The position numbers and the translations under genes are program-made. From positions 1,158,501 through 1,222,500 of the forward strand of contig NZ_CP010535.1 in the NCBI RefSeq assembly GCF_001430825.1: a stretch of 64,000 bases of DNA, written 5' to 3'. Source of the DNA: Sediminicola sp. YIK13 (GTDB taxonomy: Bacteria > Bacteroidota > Bacteroidia > Flavobacteriales > Flavobacteriaceae). Positions 54,284 to 64,000 of this stretch are shown piece by piece. The notes below the pieces were generated by a model. The model was given only the letters and a program-made list of their open reading frames with translations, was not told where the DNA came from and searched no databases. The first letter of the stretch is position 1, and each line of letters opens with the position of its first letter.

Positions 54284-55195
54284 ATGGAAAGAAGAAAATT
54301 TTTGACCAAAACCGCAGCCTCCTCAGCCTTTATAGGATTGGGAGGGTTAAGTTTAAACTCCTGCGAAAGCATGGCGCTAAAACACATCACTATTTTACAT
54401 ACCAATGATGTGCACAGTCATATTGATTCCTTTCCTGCCAATCATTCCGAATATCCAAATATGGGAGGTCTTGCACGCAGAGCTACATTGGTTGAACAGA
54501 TTCGTCAAGAGAATCCCAACACCCTCTTGTTGGATGCAGGTGATATTTTCCAAGGCACGCCCTACTTTAACTTTTATGGGGGCGAGCTGGAGTTTAAATT
54601 AATGAGCATGCTCAAATACGATGCCGCGACCATTGGAAACCACGATTTTGACAATGGTATTGAGGGGCTATTTGCACAACTGCCCAATGCTAAATTTCAA
54701 TTCTTATCGGCTAATTATGATTTCTCCAATACCATCATGGATGGACAGGTAAAACCTTATACAACCTTCCTACTAAATGGTGTAAAGGTTGGGGTATTTG
54801 GATTGGGTATCGCTTTAGAAGGTTTGGTCTCCAAAAAACTTTATAAAGAGACCGTATATCTAGATCCCATAGAAATAGCCCAAAGCATAAGTGGCACCTT
54901 AAAAAAAGAAGAACATTGCGATTTGGTTATTTGCCTTTCACACCTGGGGTATTCCTATAATGACCTTCAGCTTCCAGATGATCTAAAACTGGCCGCTGGA
55001 ACAGAAAACATAGACTTGATTATTGGTGGGCATACTCATACCTTTTTGGAAAAACCAACGGTCACCAAAAATAGATTGGGAAGGCAGGTTTTGGTGAATC
55101 AGGTTGGGTGTTATGGTATAAACTTGGGCAGAATCGACTTCTATTTGGATACTGAGAAAAATTTGACAGTCGATGGAGTTTCTATTACTGTTTAA
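54284..55195 (+). CDS. Tat-exported metallophosphatase (UshA N-terminal half)
   Basis: 303 residues from the ATG at 54284, giving MERRKFLTKTAASSAFIGLGGL with a Tat-type RRKFL motif and a Cys27-type lipobox (SLNSC). The rest is a calcineurin-like 5'-nucleotidase N-terminal domain with all metal motifs: ILHTNDVHSH, LLLDAGDIFQGTPYF, ATIGNHDFDNG, ICLSHLGYSYND and GGHTHTFLEKP. It hydrolyses nucleotides or similar phosphoesters in the periplasm. It is paired with the C-terminal domain gene two bases upstream. Metal loading in the cytoplasm may explain Tat export. Confidence 0.92.
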   Translation: MERRKFLTKTAASSAFIGLGGLSLNSCESMALKHITILHTNDVHSHIDSFPANHSEYPNMGGLARRATLVEQIRQENPNTLLLDAGDIFQGTPYFNFYGGELEFKLMSMLKYDAATIGNHDFDNGIEGLFAQLPNAKFQFLSANYDFSNTIMDGQVKPYTTFLLNGVKVGVFGLGIALEGLVSKKLYKETVYLDPIEIAQSISGTLKKEEHCDLVICLSHLGYSYNDLQLPDDLKLAAGTENIDLIIGGHTHTFLEKPTVTKNRLGRQVLVNQVGCYGINLGRIDFYLDTEKNLTVDGVSITV

Positions 55196-55201
55196 GAAAT
55201 A

Positions 55202-55684
55202 ATGGAGGTCAGAATAACTACAATTAAACCCAAGACATTAGTCGGTAAAAGACTTTCCATGTCTCTAGACAATAATAGGACCGTTGCGCTATGGCAAAGC
55301 TTTATGCCCTTTAAAAAAGTTATAAGGAACAAAACATCCAACGAAGTAATTTCTCTACAAGACTATAAGGGGTCCTTGAATCTTCAAAATTTCAGTACTT
55401 CAACAGAATTTGAAAAGTGGGCTGCCGTAGAAGTATCCTGTACGATGGGCATCCCCGACAATTTAGAAGTATTTCTTTTGGCAGGTGGATCCTATGCTGT
55501 GTTCAAACATATTGGAGACGCTTCTACTTTTCATAATACCTTAGCCCATATTTTTGAAGTATGGCTACCCAATTCGATCTATTCACTGGATAATAGACCT
55601 CATTTTGAAGTTATGGGAGACAACTATAAAAACAATGATCCAAATTCAGAGGAAGAAGTATGGATTCCCATAAAAAAAATCTAA
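55202..55684 (+). CDS. GyrI-like small-molecule-binding domain protein
   Basis: A 160-residue stand-alone AraC effector-binding (GyrI-like) domain: VRITTIKPKTLVGKRLSMSL, a central ALWQSFMPF segment, AAVEVSCTMGIPDNLEVFLLAGGSYAVFKHIG (the family core strand with a Glu) and PHFEVMGDNY near the end. No DNA-binding part is present. Such proteins bind hydrophobic or drug-like molecules and may hydrolyse some of them. It lies six bases after the metallophosphatase gene, so it is probably in the same transcript. Cytoplasmic. Confidence 0.85.
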   Translation: MEVRITTIKPKTLVGKRLSMSLDNNRTVALWQSFMPFKKVIRNKTSNEVISLQDYKGSLNLQNFSTSTEFEKWAAVEVSCTMGIPDNLEVFLLAGGSYAVFKHIGDASTFHNTLAHIFEVWLPNSIYSLDNRPHFEVMGDNYKNNDPNSEEEVWIPIKKI

Positions 55685-55694
55685 TATGCAATAC

Positions 55695-55997
55695 TTACTT
55701 TCCTATAAAGTAGGCCACCAATCCCTTCTGTTCATCTTCTAGTGAGACCTTTGGGAAGGACCTATTTGCTTTTCTATACCAATAATCCGCATTAAACCTG
55801 TCCCCTTCCTTTCTATGCAGATAGGCATGAATCCAACTGCCATCGAGGGAGGTCATATCTTGGGCAATATCATGGGAGGCTTCCCAATTTCCCTTTACGT
55901 CCCACCACATAGATTTTAGTCCGGCCGACCAATCGGGGTTAGGCTCGTTCTCGTTTAAGGATAGATTAAAAAATTCGAGATCTACAGGTAAAGACAT
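55695..55997 (-). CDS. Small conserved protein, unknown function
   Basis: A 100-residue protein with a striking conserved-looking core: GNWEASHDIAQDM, then GSWIHAYLHRKEGDRFNADYWYRKA. The histidines, WH/HA and EGD-x-x-NA-x-YWY pattern suggest a conserved fold with charged pocket residues. I recognise the pattern as recurring in unrelated bacteria but know no function. No signal peptide or membrane segment. It follows ligA by 11 bases on the same strand. Confidence 0.8.
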   Translation of the reverse strand: MSLPVDLEFFNLSLNENEPNPDWSAGLKSMWWDVKGNWEASHDIAQDMTSLDGSWIHAYLHRKEGDRFNADYWYRKANRSFPKVSLEDEQKGLVAYFIGK

Positions 55998-56008
55998 ATG
56001 AGCACTGT

Positions 56009-58012
<2,004 letters not shown>

Positions 58013-58084
58013 TTATGATTTTTGACCTGCTCCCAGTCATGATCTTACTTACTTAATACTCTTGTTACCCAGGTTTCTTTCAAA

Positions 58085-58936
58085 TTAGACAAGCTTCCCT
58101 TTGAGCATTCTGTCATTTCCAAACATATCTTTTCTCAACTGCAATTCTGAGAAACCAAAATTTTCCATGCACAGCATGGTCTCTTTTCCCAAATATTGAT
58201 TGATTTCAAAGTAAAGACTCCCACCTTTATTTAAATGCAAGGTTGCAAACTCCGAAATTTTCCTATAAAATAAAAGAGCATTATCATCAGGAACAAAAAG
58301 GGCTTGGTCCGGTTCATGATCAGTGACATTGGCGCTCATCTGTTTTTTCTCCAATTCACGCACATAGGGAGGGTTGGATACAATAATATCAAATTGTAAC
58401 TGTAATTTTTCGGTCTGAAGAATATCTGTTTCAATAAATTCTATTGACACCCCATGTTTAGCAGCATTTTCTTCTGCTACAAGTAAGGATTCACTAGAAA
58501 TATCCAAGGCATAAACTTTTGCATTTGGCAGATTCTTTGCCAATGCTATGGCAATACATCCACTTCCCGTGCCAATATCCAATATCTTCAATACCTCTCT
58601 ATGCTCTTTTGCTTGCTCCAAAATCCATCTTACCAATTCTTCAGTCTCCGGTCTTGGTATCAAAACATTCTCATCAACCTTAAATTCCATATCCATAAAA
58701 TGGGCAACTCCTAGAATATATTGTACCGGTCTGTGTAGTTTCAACTGGCTCAACCCTTCGAACAAGGGCTGTTCTTCTTCCTTAGTTACTATGGTATTTG
58801 GCTCCAGGGCCAACACAAACCGTTCTAAACCTAAATAATGCTCCACCATAAGGTAAAAGAAACTATCCACTTCTTCCTTTGGATATGCACTATCAAGTTC
58901 AACATGGAAAATATGCTTGATCTCTTTTAACAGCAT
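58085..58936 (-). CDS. prmC: Peptide chain release factor N(5)-glutamine methyltransferase
   Basis: 283 residues from the ATG at 58936 (MLLKEIKHIFHVELDSAYPKEEV). This start matches the family and leaves a five-base gap to the upstream GNAT gene; the earlier ATG at 58972 would overlap GNAT by 31 bases. Motifs are ILDIGTGSGCIAIALAKNLP (SAM binding) and IIVSNPPYVREL (NPPY active site). It methylates the GGQ glutamine of release factors. Cytoplasmic. Confidence 0.96.
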   Translation of the reverse strand: MLLKEIKHIFHVELDSAYPKEEVDSFFYLMVEHYLGLERFVLALEPNTIVTKEEEQPLFEGLSQLKLHRPVQYILGVAHFMDMEFKVDENVLIPRPETEELVRWILEQAKEHREVLKILDIGTGSGCIAIALAKNLPNAKVYALDISSESLLVAEENAAKHGVSIEFIETDILQTEKLQLQFDIIVSNPPYVRELEKKQMSANVTDHEPDQALFVPDDNALLFYRKISEFATLHLNKGGSLYFEINQYLGKETMLCMENFGFSELQLRKDMFGNDRMLKGKLV

Positions 58937-58941
58937 TTCTT

Positions 58942-59427
58942 CTATAGTTCTATTAGCATAAAAACTGGACATGAATAATGGCCCGTATCACCCATACGTG
59001 CTTCTATATATTGGAACCCGGTTTTTTTATAGAGTTTTTGTGCATCCTCCATATAGGGCATGGTTTCCAGATAGCATTTCTCAAAACCATATTCCCTGGC
59101 CTTGTTAAGACAGACCTTCATCATTTGTGATCCCAATCCCCTTCCCCTGGCCTCTTCTGTAAAGTACATCTTCTGCAACTCACATACATTACCATCATAG
59201 TTTTCTAACTGGGCAACACCTGCACAACCTATGATCCTGTTGTTTTCCTCCACAACAAAATAAGTTGCCTTGGGAACATTATAATTTTCGTACATGTGAT
59301 CCAATGCCGTATCTGCATAAGCAGTACCAACTTTGGGCACACCCAAATCTATCAACACCTGCCTGATAACCGATGCAACTTGCTTATTGTCTTGAGGTTG
59401 AATTTCCCTGATAATTGCTGTACTCAT
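58942..59427 (-). CDS. GNAT family N-acetyltransferase
   Basis: A 161-residue GNAT-fold protein: the beta-strand start TAIIREIQPQDNKQVASVIRQVL and the acetyl-CoA pyrophosphate-binding RGRGLGSQMMKVCLNKAREYGFEKCYLETMPYM. It acetylates an unknown amine. It is the first gene of the GNAT-prmC-ligA-(100 aa) run and lies divergent from ribD across 40 bases. Cytoplasmic. Confidence 0.9.
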   Translation of the reverse strand: MSTAIIREIQPQDNKQVASVIRQVLIDLGVPKVGTAYADTALDHMYENYNVPKATYFVVEENNRIIGCAGVAQLENYDGNVCELQKMYFTEEARGRGLGSQMMKVCLNKAREYGFEKCYLETMPYMEDAQKLYKKTGFQYIEARMGDTGHYSCPVFMLIEL

Positions 59428-59455
59428 TTTTCTTAACGGGTAACTTTTAAAATTC

Positions 59456-59463
59456 TATTTTTG
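59456..59463 (+). promoter_or_regulatory. Putative -7 element of ribD
   Basis: TATTTTTG matches TAnnTTTG and ends four bases before the GTG start codon of ribD, implying a leaderless mRNA. No clear -33 element. Confidence 0.45.
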
Positions 59464-59467
59464 TGGG

Positions 59468-60520
59468 GTGAAGATACATGAAAAATATATTTTGCGATGT
59501 ATCCAAGTAGCTAAAAATGGACTTGGATTTACCTTTCCCAATCCAATGGTAGGAAGTGTCATAGTCCATGAAAACAAGGTTATTGGAGAAGGTTTTACGA
59601 GCCCATATGGCGGGCCACATGCCGAAGTAAATGCTATTAATTCGGTTAAGAACAAAGCCTTACTTTCCAAGGCCACGCTTTACGTCACCCTAGAACCTTG
59701 CTCCCACTTTGGAAAAACCCCTCCTTGTGCCAATCTCATCATAGAACACAAAATACCAAAGGTGGTCATCGGGCTGTTAGACCCCCATGTTAAGGTGGCA
59801 GGCAATGGCATCAAAAAATTGAAAGAGGCAGGATGTGAGGTACTGGTTACTGTGCTGGAAAAGGAATGTAGGGATCATCACAAGCGTTTTTTGACCTTTC
59901 ATGAACAAAAAAGGCCTTTTATCATTCTAAAATGGGCGGAAACTCTCGATGGCTTTATCGCCCCTGAACAATCTTTACGGGAAACGGACCCATCACCATA
60001 TTGGATCACCAGTTTACAGTCCAGACAGTTGGTTCATAAGTGGCGTAGTGAAGAACAGGCCATTTTAGTGGGTACCAATACCATCCTGAAAGACAACCCA
60101 AAACTGAATGTAAGGCTATGGACCGGAAAATCCCCGACGCGAATACTAATTGATAGAAACTTAAAGGTGGGAAACGATTTCCATGTGATGGATGGTAGTG
60201 TAAAGACCATCGTAATTACACAGATAGAACTCAGTAAAAAATATGTGTCTAGTGTAGATTACGAGGTGATCGATTTTTCAAAAAATGTAGCACAGCAAAT
60301 TTGCGAGGTACTCTACAAGCACAACATCTTAAGTGTAATTATCGAAGGAGGTTCCAAAACACTACAAACGTTCCTTGATGCAAATCTCTGGGATGAAGCG
60401 AGGGTATTTAAAGGGACCAACTATTTCACCAAAGGCCTAAAAGCACCTCTGTTAAACAAATCTATTGTAAGCAAACGAACAATTATCACAGACACTTTAA
60501 CCATCTTCAGCAATGTTTAA
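59468..60520 (+). CDS. ribD: Riboflavin biosynthesis deaminase/reductase RibD
   Basis: A 350-residue bifunctional enzyme. The N-terminal deaminase has zinc motifs GGPHAEVNAI and LEPCSHFGKTPPCANLI near residues 48-85. The C-terminal reductase begins near residue 145 (RPFIILKWAETLDGFIAP) and includes EEQAILVGTNTILKDNP and SVIIEGGSKTLQTF. It makes the pyrimidine precursor of riboflavin. The start is GTG at 59468 (VKIHEKYILRCIQVAKNG), as the first in-frame ATG lies inside the conserved PNPMVG motif. It overlaps the HAD gene by eight bases and heads an operon. Confidence 0.95.
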   Translation: MKIHEKYILRCIQVAKNGLGFTFPNPMVGSVIVHENKVIGEGFTSPYGGPHAEVNAINSVKNKALLSKATLYVTLEPCSHFGKTPPCANLIIEHKIPKVVIGLLDPHVKVAGNGIKKLKEAGCEVLVTVLEKECRDHHKRFLTFHEQKRPFIILKWAETLDGFIAPEQSLRETDPSPYWITSLQSRQLVHKWRSEEQAILVGTNTILKDNPKLNVRLWTGKSPTRILIDRNLKVGNDFHVMDGSVKTIVITQIELSKKYVSSVDYEVIDFSKNVAQQICEVLYKHNILSVIIEGGSKTLQTFLDANLWDEARVFKGTNYFTKGLKAPLLNKSIVSKRTIITDTLTIFSNV

Positions 60521-61115
60521 AAATATTATTTTTGATTTTGGGGATATCTTTATCAACTTGGACAAGCAAGCACCTATCACAGAGATGAAAAAATGGGGAC
60601 TAAAGGAATTTGAGCCTGAATTTACAAATCTGCTATATGCTTATGAAAAAGGGCTTTTGGATTCTGATACCTTCCTTTCAAAAATGCAGGATTATTTCCC
60701 AACGGCAAAACTGGATCAAATTAAAAAGGGATGGAATTCCATCATTTTGGATTTTCCGGAAAAGAGGCTGGAATTTATAGAACAAATGGCCAATGAAAAT
60801 GAGTATACCCTTATATTACTGAGCAATACAAATGCCCTGCATATAGAAAAGGTAATTGAAAATATGGGAAAAGATCGTTTTGACCGTTTCAAAAAATGTT
60901 TTGACAAATTCTACCTTTCCCACGAAATTAATTTACGGAAGCCGAATGCAGACATCTATCAATTTGTATTGGATGCCAATAATTTAAAAGCCTCTGAAAC
61001 CTTCTTTGTAGATGATACTTTAGAAAATACTCTGGCATCGGAACAATTGGGCATAACAAGTTGGAACCTTCAGGTAGGCAAGGAGGATATCGTTCAATTA
61101 AAATCAAAATTATAA
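60513..61115 (+). CDS. HAD-superfamily hydrolase
   Basis: A 200-residue HAD phosphatase of the YihX-like subgroup. Motif I is IIFDFGDIFINLD (nucleophile Asp), motif II is LILLSNTNALH (SNT), motif III is the lysine in LRKPNADIYQFVL, and motif IV is FFVDDTLENTLASEQLG. A helical cap lies between. It dephosphorylates a small sugar phosphate or similar; in the ribD context a flavin-pathway phosphatase (5-amino-6-ribitylamino-uracil phosphate) is one possibility, unproven. Overlaps ribD by eight bases. Cytoplasmic. Confidence 0.88.
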   Translation: MFKNIIFDFGDIFINLDKQAPITEMKKWGLKEFEPEFTNLLYAYEKGLLDSDTFLSKMQDYFPTAKLDQIKKGWNSIILDFPEKRLEFIEQMANENEYTLILLSNTNALHIEKVIENMGKDRFDRFKKCFDKFYLSHEINLRKPNADIYQFVLDANNLKASETFFVDDTLENTLASEQLGITSWNLQVGKEDIVQLKSKL

Positions 61116-61116
61116 C

Positions 61117-61980
61117 ATGCTAGATTTAGCCTTGTGTGTCCTTTTTTCCAGTTCCCTATTTGTAATATTCAAACTTTTTTCAAAATATAAGATACAAACA
61201 TTATATGCCATTATCTGCAATTACGTAGTGGCATGCCTGTTCTCTACCCTATTTTATAATGGAAGAATAACAGTAAACGAGCTAACTGGTAAAGCTTGGT
61301 TTTTAGGCACCTTGGCACTTGGTATCTTATTTATTGTTGTCTTTATAATTACCGCCAAAACATCCCAAAAGATCGGTGTATCCGTGGCTTCTGTCGCCTC
61401 TAAAATGTCATTGATCATACCCGTGATTGCTGGGGTTCTTATTTATAAAGAGGTTTTGGGGCCCATTAAGATTATAGGGATCCTTTTAGCCTTGATTGCC
61501 GTGTATTTTGCATCCATAAAAACCAGGACCCTCACAGTAAAGATGGAGACCATTTTTTTGCCACTCCTTTTGTTTTTGGGATCTGGCCTGGTAGACACTT
61601 CCATTAAATATTTACAGACTACCTATATGGAAAAGGAAGATTATCCATTATTCTCTGCAACGGTCTTTGGTGCGGCTGGTTTTATTGGGATCATTTTTAT
61701 TTTGTTAAAATCCTTTAGGGAACCAATAAGGCCAAATTTAAGAAACGTCCTGGGCGGACTGGTCTTGGGCATTGTAAATTATTTTTCCATCTACTTTCTA
61801 TTAAGGGCACTTGAAAATGATTTTATCAACAGCGCCTCCATTTTCACATTAAACCATGTGGCCACTGTTCTGCTCTCCACTATTTTTGGTATAGTGTTGT
61901 TCAAGGAATCTTTAAGCAAAAAAAACTGGTTTGGGATTGGTTTGGCGGTCATAAGTATTATTTTAGTTGCCAGTACTTAA
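61117..61980 (+). CDS. DMT-superfamily (EamA-type) transporter
   Basis: A 287-residue inner-membrane protein with ten hydrophobic helices in two halves (DLALCVLFSSSLFVIFKLFSK..., SVASVASKMSLIIPVIAGVLIYKEVLG repeating as NSASIFTLNHVATVLLSTIFGIVLFKESL). This two-fold repeat with the conserved KE motif is typical of EamA drug/metabolite exporters. Substrate unknown; a flavin or nucleoside precursor would fit the operon but is speculation. One base after the HAD gene; its stop overlaps yigZ by one base. Confidence 0.88.
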   Translation: MLDLALCVLFSSSLFVIFKLFSKYKIQTLYAIICNYVVACLFSTLFYNGRITVNELTGKAWFLGTLALGILFIVVFIITAKTSQKIGVSVASVASKMSLIIPVIAGVLIYKEVLGPIKIIGILLALIAVYFASIKTRTLTVKMETIFLPLLLFLGSGLVDTSIKYLQTTYMEKEDYPLFSATVFGAAGFIGIIFILLKSFREPIRPNLRNVLGGLVLGIVNYFSIYFLLRALENDFINSASIFTLNHVATVLLSTIFGIVLFKESLSKKNWFGIGLAVISIILVAST

Positions 61981-62600
61981 TGGAAGACGAAAATCAAGAT
62001 TCATATAGGACCATTTTAAAGCCTTCGGAGGAAGTCCTCTTCAAGGAAAAGAAGAGTAAGTTCTTCGGATATGCCTTTCCAATTTCTGATGAAGAGGAAG
62101 TCAAGCCTTTGATAGAGGCGCTTAGAAAGAAGCACCACACTGCCAATCATGTTTGTTATGCATGGCAATTGGGCGTGGAAGAACCACATTATAGGGCTAA
62201 TGACGATGGAGAACCCAACAATTCAGCTGGCATGCCTATTTATGGTCAAATCCAATCTTTTGGAGTCACAAATATACTTGTAGCGGTTACAAGAATATTT
62301 GGAGGTACAAAACTAGGAGTTGGCGGATTGATATCGGCTTACAAAACAGGTGCCCAAATGGCATTGGAAGCTTCCCAAATTGTTGAAAAAACGCTACAGC
62401 AACGGTTTGTTTTAAAGTTCGATTATGAACAAATAGATAAGGTCATGAGAACTATAAAACAGCACCAGATAGAAATACTTACACAAACTATGGAACTGTC
62501 CTGCACCTTTATCATATCCGTCAGAAAACAGGAAGCCGAACAAACTTTAGCACTATTTACTTCCATGCACCCCCCTATAGGGATCAAAAAAAAGCAGTAA
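61980..62600 (+). CDS. yigZ: YigZ/IMPACT family protein
   Basis: A 206-residue protein: KEKKSKFFGYAFPISDEEEVKPLIEALRKKHHTANHVCYAWQLG, ANDDGEPNNSAGMPIYGQIQ and VAVTRIFGGTKLGVGGLISAYKTGA are the UPF0029/IMPACT signature. A C-terminal ferredoxin-like domain follows. The protein probably binds RNA or ribosomes, as IMPACT relatives do; its enzyme role is not established. ATG overlaps the transporter stop by one base. Last gene of the ribD operon. Cytoplasmic. Confidence 0.92.
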   Translation: MEDENQDSYRTILKPSEEVLFKEKKSKFFGYAFPISDEEEVKPLIEALRKKHHTANHVCYAWQLGVEEPHYRANDDGEPNNSAGMPIYGQIQSFGVTNILVAVTRIFGGTKLGVGGLISAYKTGAQMALEASQIVEKTLQQRFVLKFDYEQIDKVMRTIKQHQIEILTQTMELSCTFIISVRKQEAEQTLALFTSMHPPIGIKKKQ

Positions 62601-62606
62601 CAGGTA

Positions 62607-63005
62607 TTATAATTTTATTTTTTCCAAAATAGCTTCAGGGCATTTCATCGGTCTTTTTGTCGTTTTATTTATAAATGCCAAAACAGTATGTGCCTCGATT
62701 AAAATTTCATCGGCTTCATTGTAAATTTTATAATCAAATTCTATCTTCACTGAAGGTCTCTTTTTCAGGATAGTAACCACCCTTATCAGGTCATCATAAA
62801 CTGCAGATTTTTTGAAATTTATCTGTAGGGAAATAACAGGCAACATTACACCTTCTTCTTCCATTTTTTTGTAAGAAAACCCTAGTGCCCTTAACCACTC
62901 AACTCTTCCCATCTCTAGGTATTGCGCATAGTTTCCGTGGTAAACGACTCCCATTTGATCTGTTTCCCCATATCTCACTCTAAAAGAAATCTGATTAAAA
63001 TCCAT
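62607..63005 (-). CDS. Acyl-CoA thioesterase, YbgC-like (4HBT)
   Basis: A 132-residue hotdog thioesterase: FRVRYGETDQMGVVYHGNYAQYLEMGRVEWLRALG, with the catalytic Asp in the ETDQMG motif and the Y-x-x-Y-x-x-x-GR pattern, is the YbgC/4HBT core. It hydrolyses short acyl-CoAs or acyl-ACPs, or takes part in envelope lipid functions, in the cytoplasm. It is convergent with yigZ and divergent from dnaA across about 207 bases, a gene order common near dnaA in flavobacteria. Confidence 0.93.
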   Translation of the reverse strand: MDFNQISFRVRYGETDQMGVVYHGNYAQYLEMGRVEWLRALGFSYKKMEEEGVMLPVISLQINFKKSAVYDDLIRVVTILKKRPSVKIEFDYKIYNEADEILIEAHTVLAFINKTTKRPMKCPEAILEKIKL

Positions 63006-63141
63006 ATAAGTTGACGTAAAAACGATATATTTAATTCTTTAGAATATTTCCCATAGCAACATGAGAAAAAAAAAGCTATTAATCAATACCATTTGATTTT
63101 TTTTTTAGAATTTTTGTTCACATATTTGTCTTGCTCTAGTA

Positions 63142-63159
63142 TACCAGGTCATACTGGTA
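63142..63159. repeat. Short inverted repeat in the dnaA leader
   Basis: TACCAG and CTGGTA, six bases apart, lie about 54 bases before the dnaA ATG in an AT-rich region. It may be a small operator or RNA hairpin; no DnaA box is convincing. Confidence 0.3.
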
Positions 63160-63212
63160 AATCGAATGAACTTTAAGCCTAATCAATAACCACAAAAAGA
63201 CGAAACTTTAAA

Positions 63213-64000
63213 ATGAGTGTTACTGCTAATTCCGTATGGAACAATTGTTTGGCTTTTATAAAGGACAACATTCAACCGCAGGCATTCAAAACTTGGTTTG
63301 AACCTATCAAGCCGGTCAAGTTATCCAACAACGCCTTAAGCATACAGGTACCGAGTAAATTTTTTTATGAATGGCTGGAAGAGCACTATGTAAAATTATT
63401 GAAAGTTGCCCTAACCAAGGAAATCGGGGAGAGCGCAAAGTTGGTTTATGTCATTAAAATGGAAAACACCTACGGCAATAGAGAACCATTTACCGAAAAA
63501 ATACCCAGTTCAAATAGATCTACCGTCGCTCCACAAGAATTGGATGTGGCCATTAAGTCGAAAAACCCTGAACTAAAGAATCCTTTTGTCATTCCTGGGA
63601 TCAGAAATATCAAAATAGAATCTCAGTTAAATCCCAATTATAATTTTGACAATTTCCTGGAAGGTGATTCCAACAGGTTGGCAAGATCAGCGGGGATGGC
63701 CGTCGCCAATAAACCGGGAGGTACTTCCTTTAATCCACTATTGATTTTTGGGGGTGTTGGTTTGGGAAAAACGCACCTGGCACATGCCATTGGTGTTGAG
63801 ATAAAGGACAAATACCCAGAAAGGACTGTACTCTATATATCAGCAGAAAAATTCACCCAACAGTATATAGAATCCGTCAAGAAAAACACTAGAAATGATT
63901 TTATACATTTCTATCAATTGATTGACGTCTTAATAATTGATGATGTACAGTTTTTATCGGGTAAATCTGGTACACAGGATGTGTTTTTCCACATTTTCAA
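63213..64000 (+). CDS. dnaA: Chromosomal replication initiator DnaA (3' end outside window)
   Basis: The first 262 codons of DnaA, running off the right edge. Domain I begins MSVTANSVWNNCLAFIKDNIQPQAFKTWFEPIK. A variable linker follows, then domain III from about residue 145 (NFDNFLEGDSNRLARSAGMAVA). Walker A GGVGLGKTH is near residue 180 and Walker B VLIIDDVQFLSG near 240. It binds oriC and opens DNA. The start at the ATG at 63213 matches family length. oriC itself is not recognisable in the 207-base upstream region. Confidence 0.97.
   Translation, partial: MSVTANSVWNNCLAFIKDNIQPQAFKTWFEPIKPVKLSNNALSIQVPSKFFYEWLEEHYVKLLKVALTKEIGESAKLVYVIKMENTYGNREPFTEKIPSSNRSTVAPQELDVAIKSKNPELKNPFVIPGIRNIKIESQLNPNYNFDNFLEGDSNRLARSAGMAVANKPGGTSFNPLLIFGGVGLGKTHLAHAIGVEIKDKYPERTVLYISAEKFTQQYIESVKKNTRNDFIHFYQLIDVLIIDDVQFLSGKSGTQDVFFHIF

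Noticed and set aside
63114-63122. Possible DnaA box TTGTTCACA upstream of dnaA
   Set aside because: Two mismatches from TTATCCACA and no further copies in the region, so no origin is claimed.

Overview
The window is an AT-rich stretch of a chromosome from a member of the Bacteroidota, most likely family Flavobacteriaceae. The evidence is a two-component pair resembling RprX/RprY, a PorP/SprF-type outer-membrane protein, a bacillithiol-associated YtxJ protein, DUF4835 in a bamD-rpoZ-coaBC-DUF4835-recN cluster, many lipoproteins with Bacteroidota-style signal peptides, almost no Shine-Dalgarno sequences, and promoter elements of the TTG-N19-21-TAnnTTTG type. The genus cannot be named from this sequence. 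The right edge lies inside dnaA. I saw no transposon, prophage, CRISPR array, tRNA or rRNA, and no gene-free gap above 300 bases. This is mostly a core, housekeeping region.

Layout. 1-11.6 kb: the 3' end of leuB, a TlpA-type lipoprotein, pheT, two tandem fasciclin proteins, an orphan membrane protein, an ABC-F ATPase, a second thioredoxin-fold lipoprotein, fructose-6-phosphate aldolase, an SDR and the SRP RNA gene. 11.9-14.9 kb: glutaminyl cyclase, a thioesterase and a beta-helix lipoprotein. 15.0-19.8 kb: the most unusual part. It holds a LytTR regulator with a degenerate receiver, a 52-residue lipoprotein, a TPR-lipoprotein histidine kinase, its NarL-type response regulator and an orphan protein. 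19.8-27.7 kb: glyA, fumarylacetoacetase, a lipoprotein behind a sigma54-like promoter, ytxJ, clpB and a TetR regulator. 27.7-35.9 kb: a PorP/SprF-SPOR protein, a histidine phosphatase, a DUF6503-like lipoprotein, smpB, pcm, an oxidoreductase, 3-hydroxybutyryl-CoA dehydrogenase, DUF1015 and yggS.

35.9-41.0 kb is a plus-strand run: exonuclease/GIY-YIG fusion, potassium channel, miaA, gluconokinase and gluconate permease. 41.0-53.5 kb is a minus-strand block: rprY-rprX, coaE-YbbR-glycosyltransferase, fabI, recN, DUF4835, coaBC, rpoZ, bamD, dapA and a DUF6913-like gene. 53.5-55.7 kb holds a split UshA-like 5'-nucleotidase and a GyrI-like protein. 55.7-59.4 kb holds a small conserved protein, ligA, prmC and a GNAT gene. 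59.5-62.6 kb is ribD-HAD-EamA-yigZ. A thioesterase and dnaA close the window.

Functional themes are cell-envelope assembly and redox (BamD, TlpA-like proteins, YbbR, glycosyltransferase, RprXY), cofactor synthesis (CoaBC, CoaE, RibD), protein quality control (ClpB, SmpB, Pcm, PrmC, SRP RNA) and DNA repair (RecN, LigA, exonuclease/GIY-YIG). The best leads for new biology are modest: the 15-19.8 kb signalling locus with its apparent ATT start codon, an ABC-F protein that has lost its second Walker A motif, and long perfect palindromes in the promoter regions at 21.16 kb and 53.46 kb.
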